From NCBI GenBank assembly GCA_026645935.1, contig JAPKMP010000001.1, forward strand, positions 276,150 through 340,149: a stretch of DNA of 64,000 nt, read 5' to 3'. The notes below the pieces were generated by a model. That model saw only the letters and a program-made list of their open reading frames with translations. It did not search any database and was not told where the DNA came from. This document shows, piece after piece, positions 8,118 through 15,941 of this stretch. Source of the DNA: Candidatus Villigracilaceae bacterium. Lineage in GTDB: Bacteria > Chloroflexota > Anaerolineae > Anaerolineales > Villigracilaceae. A program made the position numbers and the translations under genes. How positions within the stretch are numbered: position 1 is the first letter of the stretch; each line of letters opens with the position of its first letter.

Positions 8118-8786
8118 TCACGGACCGCATACCCAATCCACCGGCACGCTGATCGATTCGATCTCGGGCGAAGTAAGCAGATACAAACATGCCGGGCGGT
8201 CGAAGACTCCCGCAACAAGGTCCACATATTCGATGCCTGCCTTCCCGTCGCTGAAAAAGGTGGCGCGGAAGTTCTTCTCCCATGCCTGCCCGGGGAAGAG
8301 CAGGTCTGAATACCAATAACAGGTGTCGCAATCTTTTGGAGGCGCGTGGATGTTTACGTTCGTGCGGCGGACGATCCATATCCCTTCGCTCGAATGGACA
8401 TTGTTTCCGGTCAATTTGTAATCACATTCCCGGTAATAAGGTTCTTGAACCTCTTTGACGATTTCGATCGATGTTTGGATGTAAAGCGTCGCGTCGCACG
8501 CCTGTGCGGGAGCATTCGTGGGCGGGACGTATTCCTCCGTCCCTTCTGTGGGCGGATTCTCCTCCGCCTCGTTCCCGGCTGGAGTTGTCTCCCCCGCTTC
8601 GGGCGTGGTCTTCGGATCGGATTTGGCTTTCTCGCACCAGGCGTCTTCGTCCATCGTGGACGGATGCCACGTCCCGCCGTTCATCTCGCAGAAATAATCG
8701 GGCAGCGTATCCGCAATGGTGCAAGCCAATTGGAGAATCAATATCAAAATCGCCCCAATCCACCCCGGGTTTGTTCTCTTCTTCAT
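8118..8786 (-). CDS. lipoprotein, 222 aa, unknown function
   Basis: The signal peptide ends with a lipobox (LILQLAC). A cysteine-containing head (YFCEMNGGTWHPSTMDEDAWC) is followed by an acidic, Pro/Thr-rich linker and a C-terminal domain with five cysteines. GGGAGGGCTGTC supports the ATG. It is the first gene of the two-lipoprotein minus-strand operon. I do not recognise the family. Confidence 0.7.
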   Translation of the reverse strand: MKKRTNPGWIGAILILILQLACTIADTLPDYFCEMNGGTWHPSTMDEDAWCEKAKSDPKTTPEAGETTPAGNEAEENPPTEGTEEYVPPTNAPAQACDATLYIQTSIEIVKEVQEPYYRECDYKLTGNNVHSSEGIWIVRRTNVNIHAPPKDCDTCYWYSDLLFPGQAWEKNFRATFFSDGKAGIEYVDLVAGVFDRPACLYLLTSPEIESISVPVDWVCGP

Positions 8787-8896
8787 GACAGCCCTCCCGT
8801 CATGCTGGAAACGCTTCTCGTATTAAATTGTACGGCGGGGGAAAGTGGAATTCAAGCGGGGAATCGTATTCGACGCTCCATGCTGCGATGAAATAT

Positions 8897-8934
8897 AAAA
8901 CGAGGCAGTCCCATGTTGGTGATTGCCTCGTTTT
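8897..8934 (-). terminator. terminator of the 8995-9357 gene
   Basis: AAAACGAGGCA and TGCCTCGTTTT form an 11-bp stem; on the minus strand the stem ends in TTTTATATTT. Confidence 0.75.
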
Positions 8935-8994
8935 GACTGGCTTGAATATAAGTTCATTTACCTGGGCGATTCACCTGTGACATCATTTCGCTGC

Positions 8995-9357
8995 CTATGT
9001 AATTTGAATCACCATCGGGCTGAAATAGGGAATCAACCAGACCAGCCAGACGAAGATGCTGAACTTGTGGAAGTTGACGATCATCTTCTCGTCCTTCTTT
9101 ATCAGGACAACGGTCGCCCAGACCGCATGGACGAACATCAGGATGATCGCCAGCAAGCCTGATATTCCATGAACATCGAAAGCCATGCCCCCCACATACT
9201 CGAACATCAGGCCGGTACCCCACGTATCGCAGACCAATCCCAGCCAAAAGAAAACCGTGTGCCAGACTTTGAGCCTGCCTTGAATGCGTTCGCTCCACAC
9301 GCCAATGGAATAGAACACCAGGGCAAGATTGATGATGATCACAGCAAGGGGATTCAT
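8995..9357 (-). CDS. four-helix membrane protein, HsmA/TIGR03987-like
   Basis: This 120-residue protein is almost entirely four membrane helices. The fingerprint LVFYSIGVWSERI and WHTVFFWLGLVCDTWGTGLM resembles the small-membrane-protein family known as TIGR03987 or HsmA-like. Its role is not established. Conserved His, Asp and Tyr residues inside or near the helices could bind a cofactor, but that is a guess. GGAGGACGCAATCC supports the start, and a terminator follows. It is a single-gene unit. Confidence 0.6.
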   Translation of the reverse strand: MNPLAVIIINLALVFYSIGVWSERIQGRLKVWHTVFFWLGLVCDTWGTGLMFEYVGGMAFDVHGISGLLAIILMFVHAVWATVVLIKKDEKMIVNFHKFSIFVWLVWLIPYFSPMVIQIT

Positions 9358-9531
9358 GGATTGCGTCCTCCGGGTTTGATGTTTGAGCCATTTTACTCAT
9401 CAACCCGCCCGGCTCGAAGTGTATTTTGTCACCCTACAAAGGGAACAGTTCGGTTCGTATTTTTGCCCCACCAGTCTTCGCGTAGGCAAATGTGATTTAT
9501 CCCTCCTACAACCCCAGCAGGGTTTAAAAAA

Positions 9532-9594
9532 TGTCAGCACATTTTTGGGAAAACGTTGGTACATTTTTTAAAAATGACGGGTCATTTTTGCCGG
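9532..9594. mobile_element. possible insertion-sequence end relic
   Basis: The block starts TGTCAGCACATTTTTGGG and then repeats the CATTTTT unit twice more at roughly 20-25-base spacing. Multiple short repeats after a TG-starting tip are typical of IS21-like ends. No transposase is present, so at most a solo end remains. Confidence 0.3.
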
Positions 9595-9630
9595 GAAGGG
9601 CTGGGAGGCTGGAAAATTCCTTATTTCCTA

Positions 9631-9724
9631 AACCTGACAAGTCTCACCCGCGCTGCTGCGGACCATTACCCCCGCGCGGACTTGGCTCTCAATTTGCCAG
9701 CCTGTTGTGGAGACCTGTCAGGTT
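9631..9724. repeat. imperfect inverted repeat AACCTGACA...TGTCAGGTT
   Basis: AACCTGACAAGTCTC (9631-9645) and GAGACCTGTCAGGTT (9710-9724) match as a 15-bp inverted repeat with one wobble, around a 64-base GC-rich core. Confidence 0.5.
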
Positions 9725-9837
9725 AGTTGTATGGAGGTGAGATAAAAACTAACAGTTACCTTTTGGGAAGCAGGGTCGGGTCGCTTTCGCCCTTGCTCCT
9801 CGCCCTTCCTTGCATAGATATAGATAAGGAAGCAAGA

Positions 9838-11052
9838 TTACCCATTTCTTTTCAATTTTGGGATGTTGGTATTTAATTTCAAATCAATCATTTCTATCTC
9901 TGCAGCTAGAATCTTTAGAGGTTCAGAATCTTTGCGCGCCCTTTCGAAAAGTTCAGCAGATGCAATAGCCCGAAGATTAGGTGTTCCATCAACCTCTAAA
10001 TATTCAACCGTAACTAAAGAAGAATTAGTGTGCAACCACAGCATCTCAACAAATTGAGATGCGTGAATGCTTCGAACTCGAGGTTCCATACTAGTAATAT
10101 CTTGAACTATGAGTTTTGCATTGTTTCTATCGAATTGAATGTCAATGACTTCAAAGCCTTGGGATGCAATAGCTGAGACCAAATTCAAGATTTCTGCTTC
10201 TGAGCGAATTTCAATTTTCTCAGAGGGGGGTAATCCCATTGAGCGCATTTCATATAAATTATCAATACCGAAAATTGTACTGGCGAGCTTTAAACATCTA
10301 AGGGTCATAAATACTTTTTGTGTAACAGCGTATAAGGCTTCTCTACTTAAAGTTATTTCTTTCCTGTTTTCGGGTCTCCCATAAGTACAAACAATCAATT
10401 CGTCTTTGAAAAATATGGACAGATGTTGTGCGATATTACGCCATTGATTCAACCTGACGTTTTCGATAACAAAGAAACTTGATGGATAGGAAAATTTAAT
10501 TAATTCATCAAGTACTCTGCCAAGATCCATGCTATCAATTTCGTCAAAGGTTATTGAAATACCCTGAAAGACTTTGATTTGTTGTAAAAGTTCATTTGAA
10601 TAAGGTTTGATTGAACCTTCTATTGCACCCCCAATATTCCTTAAACATTCGTGAGCAAATTCTTCTAACCCTAATCCAGTTTTATCTATTTCAAGATGAA
10701 TTTGGCTCCAATATTTAGAAAGCGCTTCTCTCTTGTATGGTATCCAATCTAAGTAGCTCACAAAACACAACTCACGATTTTGTCGCTTGGCACCTTGGTG
10801 GACTCTTAAAGCGAACTCAAAGAGTTTTATGGCAAGCCCATCCTTTAATATCGTGGCAAATTCAATCAATTCTGGCACCAATAACTGAACAGCCTGTTTC
10901 TCTAATACTTCTTGATTTTCAAAATAAGGCGAAAAAGCGTTTATTACATCATTCTTGACATCATCTGGTGTCATTCCAGCCTTGAAAGCCTCAATTAATG
11001 AGGTATGCTTTTTTATACTCGAGATTATTTTTGAATATTTCTTTTCTACCAT
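9838..11052 (-). CDS. low-GC hypothetical protein, 404 aa
   Basis: The frame is long, AT-rich and protein-like, with a ribosome-binding site (TTAAGGG) upstream. The sequence is mostly helical and soluble, without signal or membrane segments. The first 130 residues are helical (SIIKKHTSLIEAFKAGMTPDDV). The middle has a possible alpha/beta part (QIKVFQGISITFDEIDSMDL, SSFFVIENVRLNQWRNIAQHL). The end is a mixed domain (LIVQDITSMEPRVRSIHASQF). I recognise no family. Base use differs sharply from the flanking mutase and from the rest of the window, and it sits next to a mutase gene remnant and a toxin-antitoxin pair, so it is probably acquired. Confidence 0.6.
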   Translation of the reverse strand: MVEKKYSKIISSIKKHTSLIEAFKAGMTPDDVKNDVINAFSPYFENQEVLEKQAVQLLVPELIEFATILKDGLAIKLFEFALRVHQGAKRQNRELCFVSYLDWIPYKREALSKYWSQIHLEIDKTGLGLEEFAHECLRNIGGAIEGSIKPYSNELLQQIKVFQGISITFDEIDSMDLGRVLDELIKFSYPSSFFVIENVRLNQWRNIAQHLSIFFKDELIVCTYGRPENRKEITLSREALYAVTQKVFMTLRCLKLASTIFGIDNLYEMRSMGLPPSEKIEIRSEAEILNLVSAIASQGFEVIDIQFDRNNAKLIVQDITSMEPRVRSIHASQFVEMLWLHTNSSLVTVEYLEVDGTPNLRAIASAELFERARKDSEPLKILAAEIEMIDLKLNTNIPKLKRNG

Positions 11053-11075
11053 TAACTAAACCCTTAATTTGTATC

Positions 11076-11187
11076 AAAACCCTTCCGCCACGTACTCACC
11101 CCACACCCCTCTCAGCGTATTACAAATCTCTCCGAGGGTCATGTCATGTTCCACGCACTCGATGAAGAGCGGCATGAGATTCTCCCA
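11076..11187 (-). pseudogene. remnant of a methylmalonyl-CoA mutase 3' end
   Basis: Read on the minus strand, this stretch encodes [19 protein letters not shown] and continues to [15 protein letters not shown]. That is the last 36 residues of the intact mutase encoded at 11859-13511. By hand alignment about 17 of 108 bases differ, mostly at third codon positions, so both copies were under selection as proteins. Upstream the frame hits a stop inside the 34-bp palindrome, and no start is available. It is a truncated copy that no longer makes a mutase. Confidence 0.8.
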
Positions 11188-11193
11188 TAAATG

Positions 11194-11227
11194 AACTGAC
11201 AGTCACTTTCGAAAGTGACTGTCAGTT
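11194..11227. repeat. 34-bp perfect palindrome
   Basis: AACTGACAGTCACTTTC is followed directly by its exact complement, with no loop bases. It sits exactly where the mutase remnant loses homology and just after the toxin gene stop. Confidence 0.8.
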
Positions 11228-11238
11228 TAATTGCAGAA

Positions 11239-11601
11239 TTACAACGTGTAAGGCAGATGAATTCCATCCCATTCAGGATTGAAATCTTTCGTATTGCGTG
11301 TGACCAATACCGCATCGTTGACACGCGCAGTTGCCCAAATGATCGCATCCGGCAACCGAAGGCGATGTTGACGGCGTAGTTGAATGGCTATATCTGCCAC
11401 CGCTAAATCTAGCGGAATGATCTCGAAATGCGTTTCCAGAAAATCACGGATATCCGAGTCGTCGCCTTCTACGCCGATCAACACTTCCATCCATGTGACG
11501 CGGCTGATAAGAACGCGTTCATATCGGCTATATTCATCGTCTGCTTTGACAACTCCATTGAGCGCATCAATTACGATATTTGTGTCAAAGACAGCGATCA
11601 T
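11239..11601 (-). CDS. PIN-domain toxin, VapC-like
   Basis: The 120-residue protein has the PIN-domain acidic residues: Asp in AVFDTNIVIDAL near the N-terminus, Glu in WMEVLIGVE, Asp in LRLPDAIIWATA, and the terminal VTRNTKDF motif. PIN toxins are Mg-dependent RNases that cut tRNA or rRNA and are kept inactive by their partner. The start at 11601 is chosen because it overlaps the antitoxin stop by one base (TGATG), giving translational coupling; a 12-nt longer version is possible. It forms a module with the upstream antitoxin. Confidence 0.85.
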   Translation of the reverse strand: MIAVFDTNIVIDALNGVVKADDEYSRYERVLISRVTWMEVLIGVEGDDSDIRDFLETHFEIIPLDLAVADIAIQLRRQHRLRLPDAIIWATARVNDAVLVTRNTKDFNPEWDGIHLPYTL

Positions 11602-11822
11602 CAAATTCCCCATTCAGCTCGAAGATTTTGTTGATACTTGACCGCGTCAATATTGCGATTCTTCCACGAGCCGAAAGCGGCGTGTTTTCTTAGTGAACGA
11701 TGCCGTACCGGTTGCGAAGCATTCACCCGTTTTTGCAAGAACGCGATGAAATCGAGTACCTCGATTTGTTTTTCGGGAGGCAGGGCGTTTAGCTGTTTTT
11801 CGATTTGTTCTAAAAGTGTCAT
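11601..11822 (-). CDS. DUF2281-like antitoxin, 73 aa
   Basis: The short protein starts with a helix typical of DUF2281/VapB partners (LLEQIEKQLNALPPEKQIEVLDFIAFLQKRV) and has a basic, likely disordered tail that would wrap the toxin. GGAGG five bases upstream supports the ATG at 11822; a TTG further upstream is less likely. It precedes the PIN toxin, the usual order. Autoregulation by the toxin-antitoxin complex is expected for the family, but no operator is obvious. Confidence 0.75.
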   Translation of the reverse strand: MTLLEQIEKQLNALPPEKQIEVLDFIAFLQKRVNASQPVRHRSLRKHAAFGSWKNRNIDAVKYQQNLRAEWGI

Positions 11823-11858
11823 TTGAACCTCCAAATCTTAGCCAATTATAAATCCAAT

Positions 11859-13511
11859 TTAGAACCCCTCCGCCACGTACTCGCCCCAGACTCCCCTCAG
11901 TGTATTGCAGATCTCGCCGAGGGTGACGTCATTCTCCACGCATTCGATGAACAGCGGCATCAGGTTCTCCGTCCTTTTGGCGGCATCAACCAATCTACCA
12001 AGATACCAATTTACCTTCTCCCCATCCCTTGCCTCGCGCAAATGCTTCAACTCCGCTCGTTGGACGGCTTCGATGGCGGGATCAAACACCAATCTCTCCA
12101 GGCTTCTTTCTTCTTTCACCTCAAAGGAATTGACGCCAACGATAATTTGCTCTTTCTTCTCGATGGCCTGTTGCGCCGCATACGCCGCGTTCTGGATCTC
12201 ATTCTGCATGAATCCGCGTTCGATGGATTGCATCGCTCCGCCCATTTCGTCGATTCTGGCGATGTAATCGAGCGCGCTTGTTTCGATCTCGTCGGTGAGA
12301 TGTTCGATGAGATATGAACCTGCCAGCGGATCAATCGAGTCTGCTACGCCGGATTCGTAGGCGATGACTTGTTGAGTCCGCAGTGCCACACGCACGGATT
12401 TCTCCGTGGGCAGCCACAAGGCTTCATCCATACTATTTGTATGCAAACTTTGCGTCCCACCAAGGACGGCAGACAGAGCCTGGAGAGTGACACGCACGAC
12501 ATTATTCTCCGGCTGTTGGGCGGTGAGAGTCGAACCGGCGGTCTGGGTATGGAAGCGCAACTGCCATGAAGATGGCTTCTGCGCTTTGAAACGTTCGCGC
12601 ATGATGCGTGCCCACATCCGTCTCGCCGTGCGGAATTTGGCAACTTCTTCGAGCAGGTTGTTATGCGCGTTGAAGAAGAACGAAAGTTGACCCGCGAAAT
12701 CGTCGATGTTCAATCCCGCTTTCAACGCGGCTTCCACGTAGGCAATCCCGTTCGCGAGGGTGAACGCCACTTCCTGCACGGCGGTCGAACCGGCTTCGCG
12801 GATGTGATACCCCGAGATAGAGATGGTATTCCAATACGGGACTTCTTTTGAGCAGAACTGGAAGATGTCGGTGATGAGCCGCATCGAAGGCGCGGGCGGA
12901 AAAATGTATGTTCCCCGCGCCACGTATTCCTTGAGAATATCATTTTGGATCGTGCCGCGCAGCTGCTTGATGTCCGCGCCCTGGCGCTTGGCGACGGCAA
13001 TATACATCGCCAGCAAAACACCGGCAGGCGCGTTGATGGTCATGGACGTGGAAACTTTTTCAAGGGGAATCTGGTCGAACAACTGCTCCATGTCCTTGAT
13101 GGAGGAGATGGATACGCCGACCTTGCCGACCTCTCCCTGCGCGATGGGGTCATCCGCATCGTACCCGATCTGGGTGGGGAGGTCGAACGCCACGCTCAAG
13201 CCTGTCTGTCCATTTGCGAGCAGGTATCGGTAGCGTTTGTTCGTATCTTCGGCAGTTGCAAAGCCTGCGTATTGGCGCATCGTCCAGAAGCGCGAGCGGT
13301 ACATCGTCGGCTGCACTCCGCGTGTGAAGGGATATTCTCCGGGGTAGCTCAACTTCTCCTCGTACGCCGAATCAGGTTCGGGCGGGGTCGCGAGGCGCGG
13401 TATTTCGATTCCGGAGGTCGTCTCGAAGCGCTCCCTCCGCTCCTTGAATTTATCGAGTGATTTTTTTAGGGTGGTTTCCTGCCATGTTTGGTAATGATCG
13501 CTTTTTGTCAT
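11859..13511 (-). CDS. methylmalonyl-CoA mutase large subunit, catalytic chain
   Basis: This 550-residue protein is the TIM-barrel catalytic part of methylmalonyl-CoA mutase without the C-terminal cobalamin-binding domain, which is typical of split enzymes where a small separate subunit binds B12. The family features are present: [25 protein letters not shown] near residue 60, [28 protein letters not shown], the substrate-contact region [21 protein letters not shown], and [20 protein letters not shown]. It interconverts succinyl-CoA and methylmalonyl-CoA in propionate or branched-chain metabolism. The B12 subunit is not in the window. AGGTGAG precedes the ATG. Its 3' end is partly duplicated at 11076-11187. 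Confidence 0.92.
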   Translation of the reverse strand: MTKSDHYQTWQETTLKKSLDKFKERRERFETTSGIEIPRLATPPEPDSAYEEKLSYPGEYPFTRGVQPTMYRSRFWTMRQYAGFATAEDTNKRYRYLLANGQTGLSVAFDLPTQIGYDADDPIAQGEVGKVGVSISSIKDMEQLFDQIPLEKVSTSMTINAPAGVLLAMYIAVAKRQGADIKQLRGTIQNDILKEYVARGTYIFPPAPSMRLITDIFQFCSKEVPYWNTISISGYHIREAGSTAVQEVAFTLANGIAYVEAALKAGLNIDDFAGQLSFFFNAHNNLLEEVAKFRTARRMWARIMRERFKAQKPSSWQLRFHTQTAGSTLTAQQPENNVVRVTLQALSAVLGGTQSLHTNSMDEALWLPTEKSVRVALRTQQVIAYESGVADSIDPLAGSYLIEHLTDEIETSALDYIARIDEMGGAMQSIERGFMQNEIQNAAYAAQQAIEKKEQIIVGVNSFEVKEERSLERLVFDPAIEAVQRAELKHLREARDGEKVNWYLGRLVDAAKRTENLMPLFIECVENDVTLGEICNTLRGVWGEYVAEGF

Positions 13512-13694
13512 GTCTCACCTGAAGGTCGGGGATTGATTTCAATTGTAATGCCAATCCATCGGCTGCCATACGGATGAAGATAATATTTCGGCGCATATCA
13601 AATCACACCAAATCGGTATTATTTAAGACGAATGTCAATTGTGTCCCACCAGCCAAAATGCTAGACTTGATATATATTCCTTCAGGAGATTGAC

Positions 13695-14096
13695 ATGGGA
13701 AGCAAAACACTGCTTTATATCGGCGCGGGGATTCTATTCTTGATCGGATTGTGTCTGTTCGGCTACGGCGTATTGAGTGTTGTCGGCTCGACCTCCGCCC
13801 AGGGTGATTCCAACTGGCTGACCTTTGGACTTGGCTTTGGCTGCGCAGGCGTGTTATTCCTCGGCGGCGGGGCTTGGATGGTCTACGCCGCCCAGCGCGG
13901 GTCGAAAACCGAAATCGTTCAGCAGGTGACCATGAAAGTGGACCTGCCCGGCGAGACGAAGATCGAACAGATGAAGTGCCAGTCCTGCGGCGGCGTGTTG
14001 AAGTCGGAGAATATCAAGCTCGTGGCCGGCGCGCCGACGGTGGAATGTCCATACTGCGGCACGACCTATCAACTGACGGAAGAACCGAAGTGGTAG
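13695..14096 (+). CDS. membrane protein with C-terminal zinc ribbon, 133 aa
   Basis: Two membrane helices (about residues 5-28 and 40-66) are followed by a linker and a C-terminal zinc ribbon with CQSCGG and CPYCGT (residues 95-123). The topology puts the ribbon in the cytosol if both helices span. TCAGGAGATTGAC supports the start. It lies 78 nt before the Cys-tail membrane protein and may share its operon. The function is unknown. It could be an accessory part of the neighbouring cassette, which is inference only. Confidence 0.7.
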   Translation: MGSKTLLYIGAGILFLIGLCLFGYGVLSVVGSTSAQGDSNWLTFGLGFGCAGVLFLGGGAWMVYAAQRGSKTEIVQQVTMKVDLPGETKIEQMKCQSCGGVLKSENIKLVAGAPTVECPYCGTTYQLTEEPKW

Positions 14097-14174
14097 TGAA
14101 AGTGTCAGGTGCGAAGATTTAGGTGTCAAGCAAAACCTGGAACCTGACACCTGACACCGGTAAAAAGGAATGCC

Positions 14175-15842
14175 ATGATAAGAAAACTTCTTGCTGCTTC
14201 TTTTACTTTCCTTGCGTTTCTATCTTTGACGTTGAGCGCATTTGCGCAGGACCTGCCGTATCTCTTCGAAGTCAAAAAGGAAGTGGTGCACGCCTATTGG
14301 AACGAAGACGGCACGATGGACCTCGATTACACCTGGTTCTTTGCGAACCTGCCCGGCTCGCACCCCATCGACTTTGTGGATGTCGGCACGGTGAACACGA
14401 CCTTCGAACTTTCGAACGTCCGCGCTGATGTGGACGGCACGCCCGTTACAGTTTCATGGAGCGATTACGCCGGGAGCGGCTCCGGTTTTGCGATCGTGAT
14501 GGGGAATAAGACCATCCCCGCGGGTTCGAGCGGAACCGTTCATGTCTTCATCCCCGGGATCAAGGGCGTGCTGTATCCCGATGATGAGGACGAAGCCTAT
14601 ACCAGCGCTTCCTTTGCTCCCACGTGGTTTGGTTCCGAGTACGTTCACGGCACGACCGACCTCACGATGACCTTCCACCTGCCGCCGAACATGAATCCAG
14701 AGGAACCTCGCTGGCACGAAGCGCCAGAGGGATTCCCCCCCGAGCCGCAAACGGGATTCGATGAAGCGGGCCGCATCACCTACACCTGGTATTCGCCTGC
14801 CGCAAGCGCATCCAGATTCTATGATTTCGGCGCATCCTTCCCGCGGACCTATGTTCCGGCAGATGCAATTTATACCCCGCCCCCGAGACCGTTGATCGAT
14901 CCGGAAACCTTGTTCATCTTTATTTGCCTGGGCGGATTTGGCTTCCTCTTTGTCGGTCTTCCCATCCTCGGTGTCCGCGCTGCGAACCGCAGAAAATTGC
15001 AATACCTGCCGCCGAAGATCTCCATCGAAGGTCACGGCATCAAACGCGGATTGACGGCTGTCGAAGCCGCCCTGTTGATGGAACAGCCGCTCGATAAGGT
15101 CATGACGATGATCCTGTTCGGCGTGATCAAGAAGAACGCCGCATCTGTGACGACGCGCGACCCTTTGGAGTTGAAGTCTGCTTCTCCGTTGCCTGAAAAA
15201 CTGCACGAATATGAGATCAATTTTCTCAAAGCGTTTGGTGAGACCGACAAAAAGTCCCGCCGCAAGTCGTTGCAGGAGATGACCGTTGCGCTGGTAAAAA
15301 GCGTCTCTGAAAAAATGAAAGGCTTCAGCCGCCGCGAAACGATCGAGTATTACAAAAGCATCATGGAGAGAGCCTGGGCGCAGGTCGAAGCAGCTGACAC
15401 ACCCGAAGTGAAAAGCCAAAAATTCGACGAAACCCTCGAATGGACGATGCTCGACAAAGAATACGACGACCGCACGCGCCGCACGTTCACCGGTCCGATC
15501 ATCGTGCCGAATTGGTGGGGGCGGTATGACCCGGCCTGGAGAGGAAGCGGCGGCTCTTCATCGACGCCCGTGTCTCTTCCGGCTTCCCCGGGCAGAGGCT
15601 CATCGTCGACCGGTCTCCCCGGCGCGGACTTTGCCGCTTCCATGGTCAACGGCGTGCAGGGATTTGCTGCTGGAGTCATCGGCAACGTTCAGGAATTTAC
15701 CGGGCGCGTCACAAATGTCACCAATCCGCCGCCACCTCCGCCAAAAAGCAGTGGGGGTCGTTCCGGCGGCGGCGGACGTTCCTGTGCCTGTGCGTGTGCC
15801 TGCGCCGGCTGCGCCTGCGCCTGTGCGGGCGGGGGAAGGTAG
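14175..15842 (+). CDS. DUF2207-like membrane protein with Cys-Ala repeat tail
   Basis: The 555-residue protein has a signal peptide (to about residue 24), an extracellular beta-rich domain (about 25-240), one membrane helix (about 243-266), a cytosolic helical domain (about 280-450) and a Gly/Ser/Pro-rich region. It ends in CACACACAGCACACAG followed by GGGR. The tail carries seven cysteines, all separated by one Ala except one Ala-Gly gap. Membrane proteins of the DUF2207/TIGR04222 kind often end in Cys/Gly-rich low-complexity tails. Here the next two genes encode an active and a degenerate radical SAM protein with PqqD-like heads, so the tail is a plausible substrate for peptide modification. 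That is inference; a structural or metal-binding tail is the main alternative. Confidence 0.75.
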   Translation: MIRKLLAASFTFLAFLSLTLSAFAQDLPYLFEVKKEVVHAYWNEDGTMDLDYTWFFANLPGSHPIDFVDVGTVNTTFELSNVRADVDGTPVTVSWSDYAGSGSGFAIVMGNKTIPAGSSGTVHVFIPGIKGVLYPDDEDEAYTSASFAPTWFGSEYVHGTTDLTMTFHLPPNMNPEEPRWHEAPEGFPPEPQTGFDEAGRITYTWYSPAASASRFYDFGASFPRTYVPADAIYTPPPRPLIDPETLFIFICLGGFGFLFVGLPILGVRAANRRKLQYLPPKISIEGHGIKRGLTAVEAALLMEQPLDKVMTMILFGVIKKNAASVTTRDPLELKSASPLPEKLHEYEINFLKAFGETDKKSRRKSLQEMTVALVKSVSEKMKGFSRRETIEYYKSIMERAWAQVEAADTPEVKSQKFDETLEWTMLDKEYDDRTRRTFTGPIIVPNWWGRYDPAWRGSGGSSSTPVSLPASPGRGSSSTGLPGADFAASMVNGVQGFAAGVIGNVQEFTGRVTNVTNPPPPPPKSSGGRSGGGGRSCACACACAGCACACAGGGR

Positions 15843-15850
15843 AGTATCCA

Positions 15851-15925
15851 TGTCATTCTGAGCCGCGAAGCGGCGAAGAATCTCTGATCATGAGTTGAGA
15901 CTCTTCGCTGGCGCTCAGTGTGACA
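15851..15925. repeat. REP-like hairpin repeat, complete
   Basis: The block starts TGTCATTCTGAG and ends CTCAGTGTGACA, with nested complementary GCGAAG/CTTCGC segments. It lies between the Cys-tail gene and the radical SAM gene, so it could modulate the mRNA between them. Confidence 0.7.
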
Positions 15926-15941
15926 TTTATAAGAGGAATAC

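Larger units (their letters stand above)
9358..9837. other. intergenic region with insertion-sequence relic and inverted repeats
   Basis: No gene is supported in this 480-base stretch. It contains a repeated CATTTTT module (9532-9594) that looks like one end of a lost insertion sequence and an AACCTGACA inverted repeat (9631-9724). Confidence 0.5.

Noticed and set aside
7498..8379. A longer start for the lipoprotein that would add about 96 residues
   Set aside because: The extra part is Arg/Pro-rich, overlaps the neighbouring lipoprotein gene and would bury the signal peptide; the start at 8091 has a ribosome-binding site and lipobox.
11139..11348. A 69-codon minus-strand frame running through the palindrome
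   Set aside because: It reads the mutase remnant out of its natural frame and crosses the palindrome; it has no protein-like features.
14454..15419. Long minus-strand open frame (321 codons) opposite the Cys-tail gene
   Set aside because: It is antisense to a gene with signal peptide, membrane helix and good ribosome-binding site. Its product is Arg/His/Gly-rich with no domain, a usual effect of GC-rich third positions.
15780..15842. The Cys-Ala tail as a metallothionein-like stand-alone peptide
   Set aside because: It is in frame at the end of a 555-residue protein with no separate start or ribosome-binding site.
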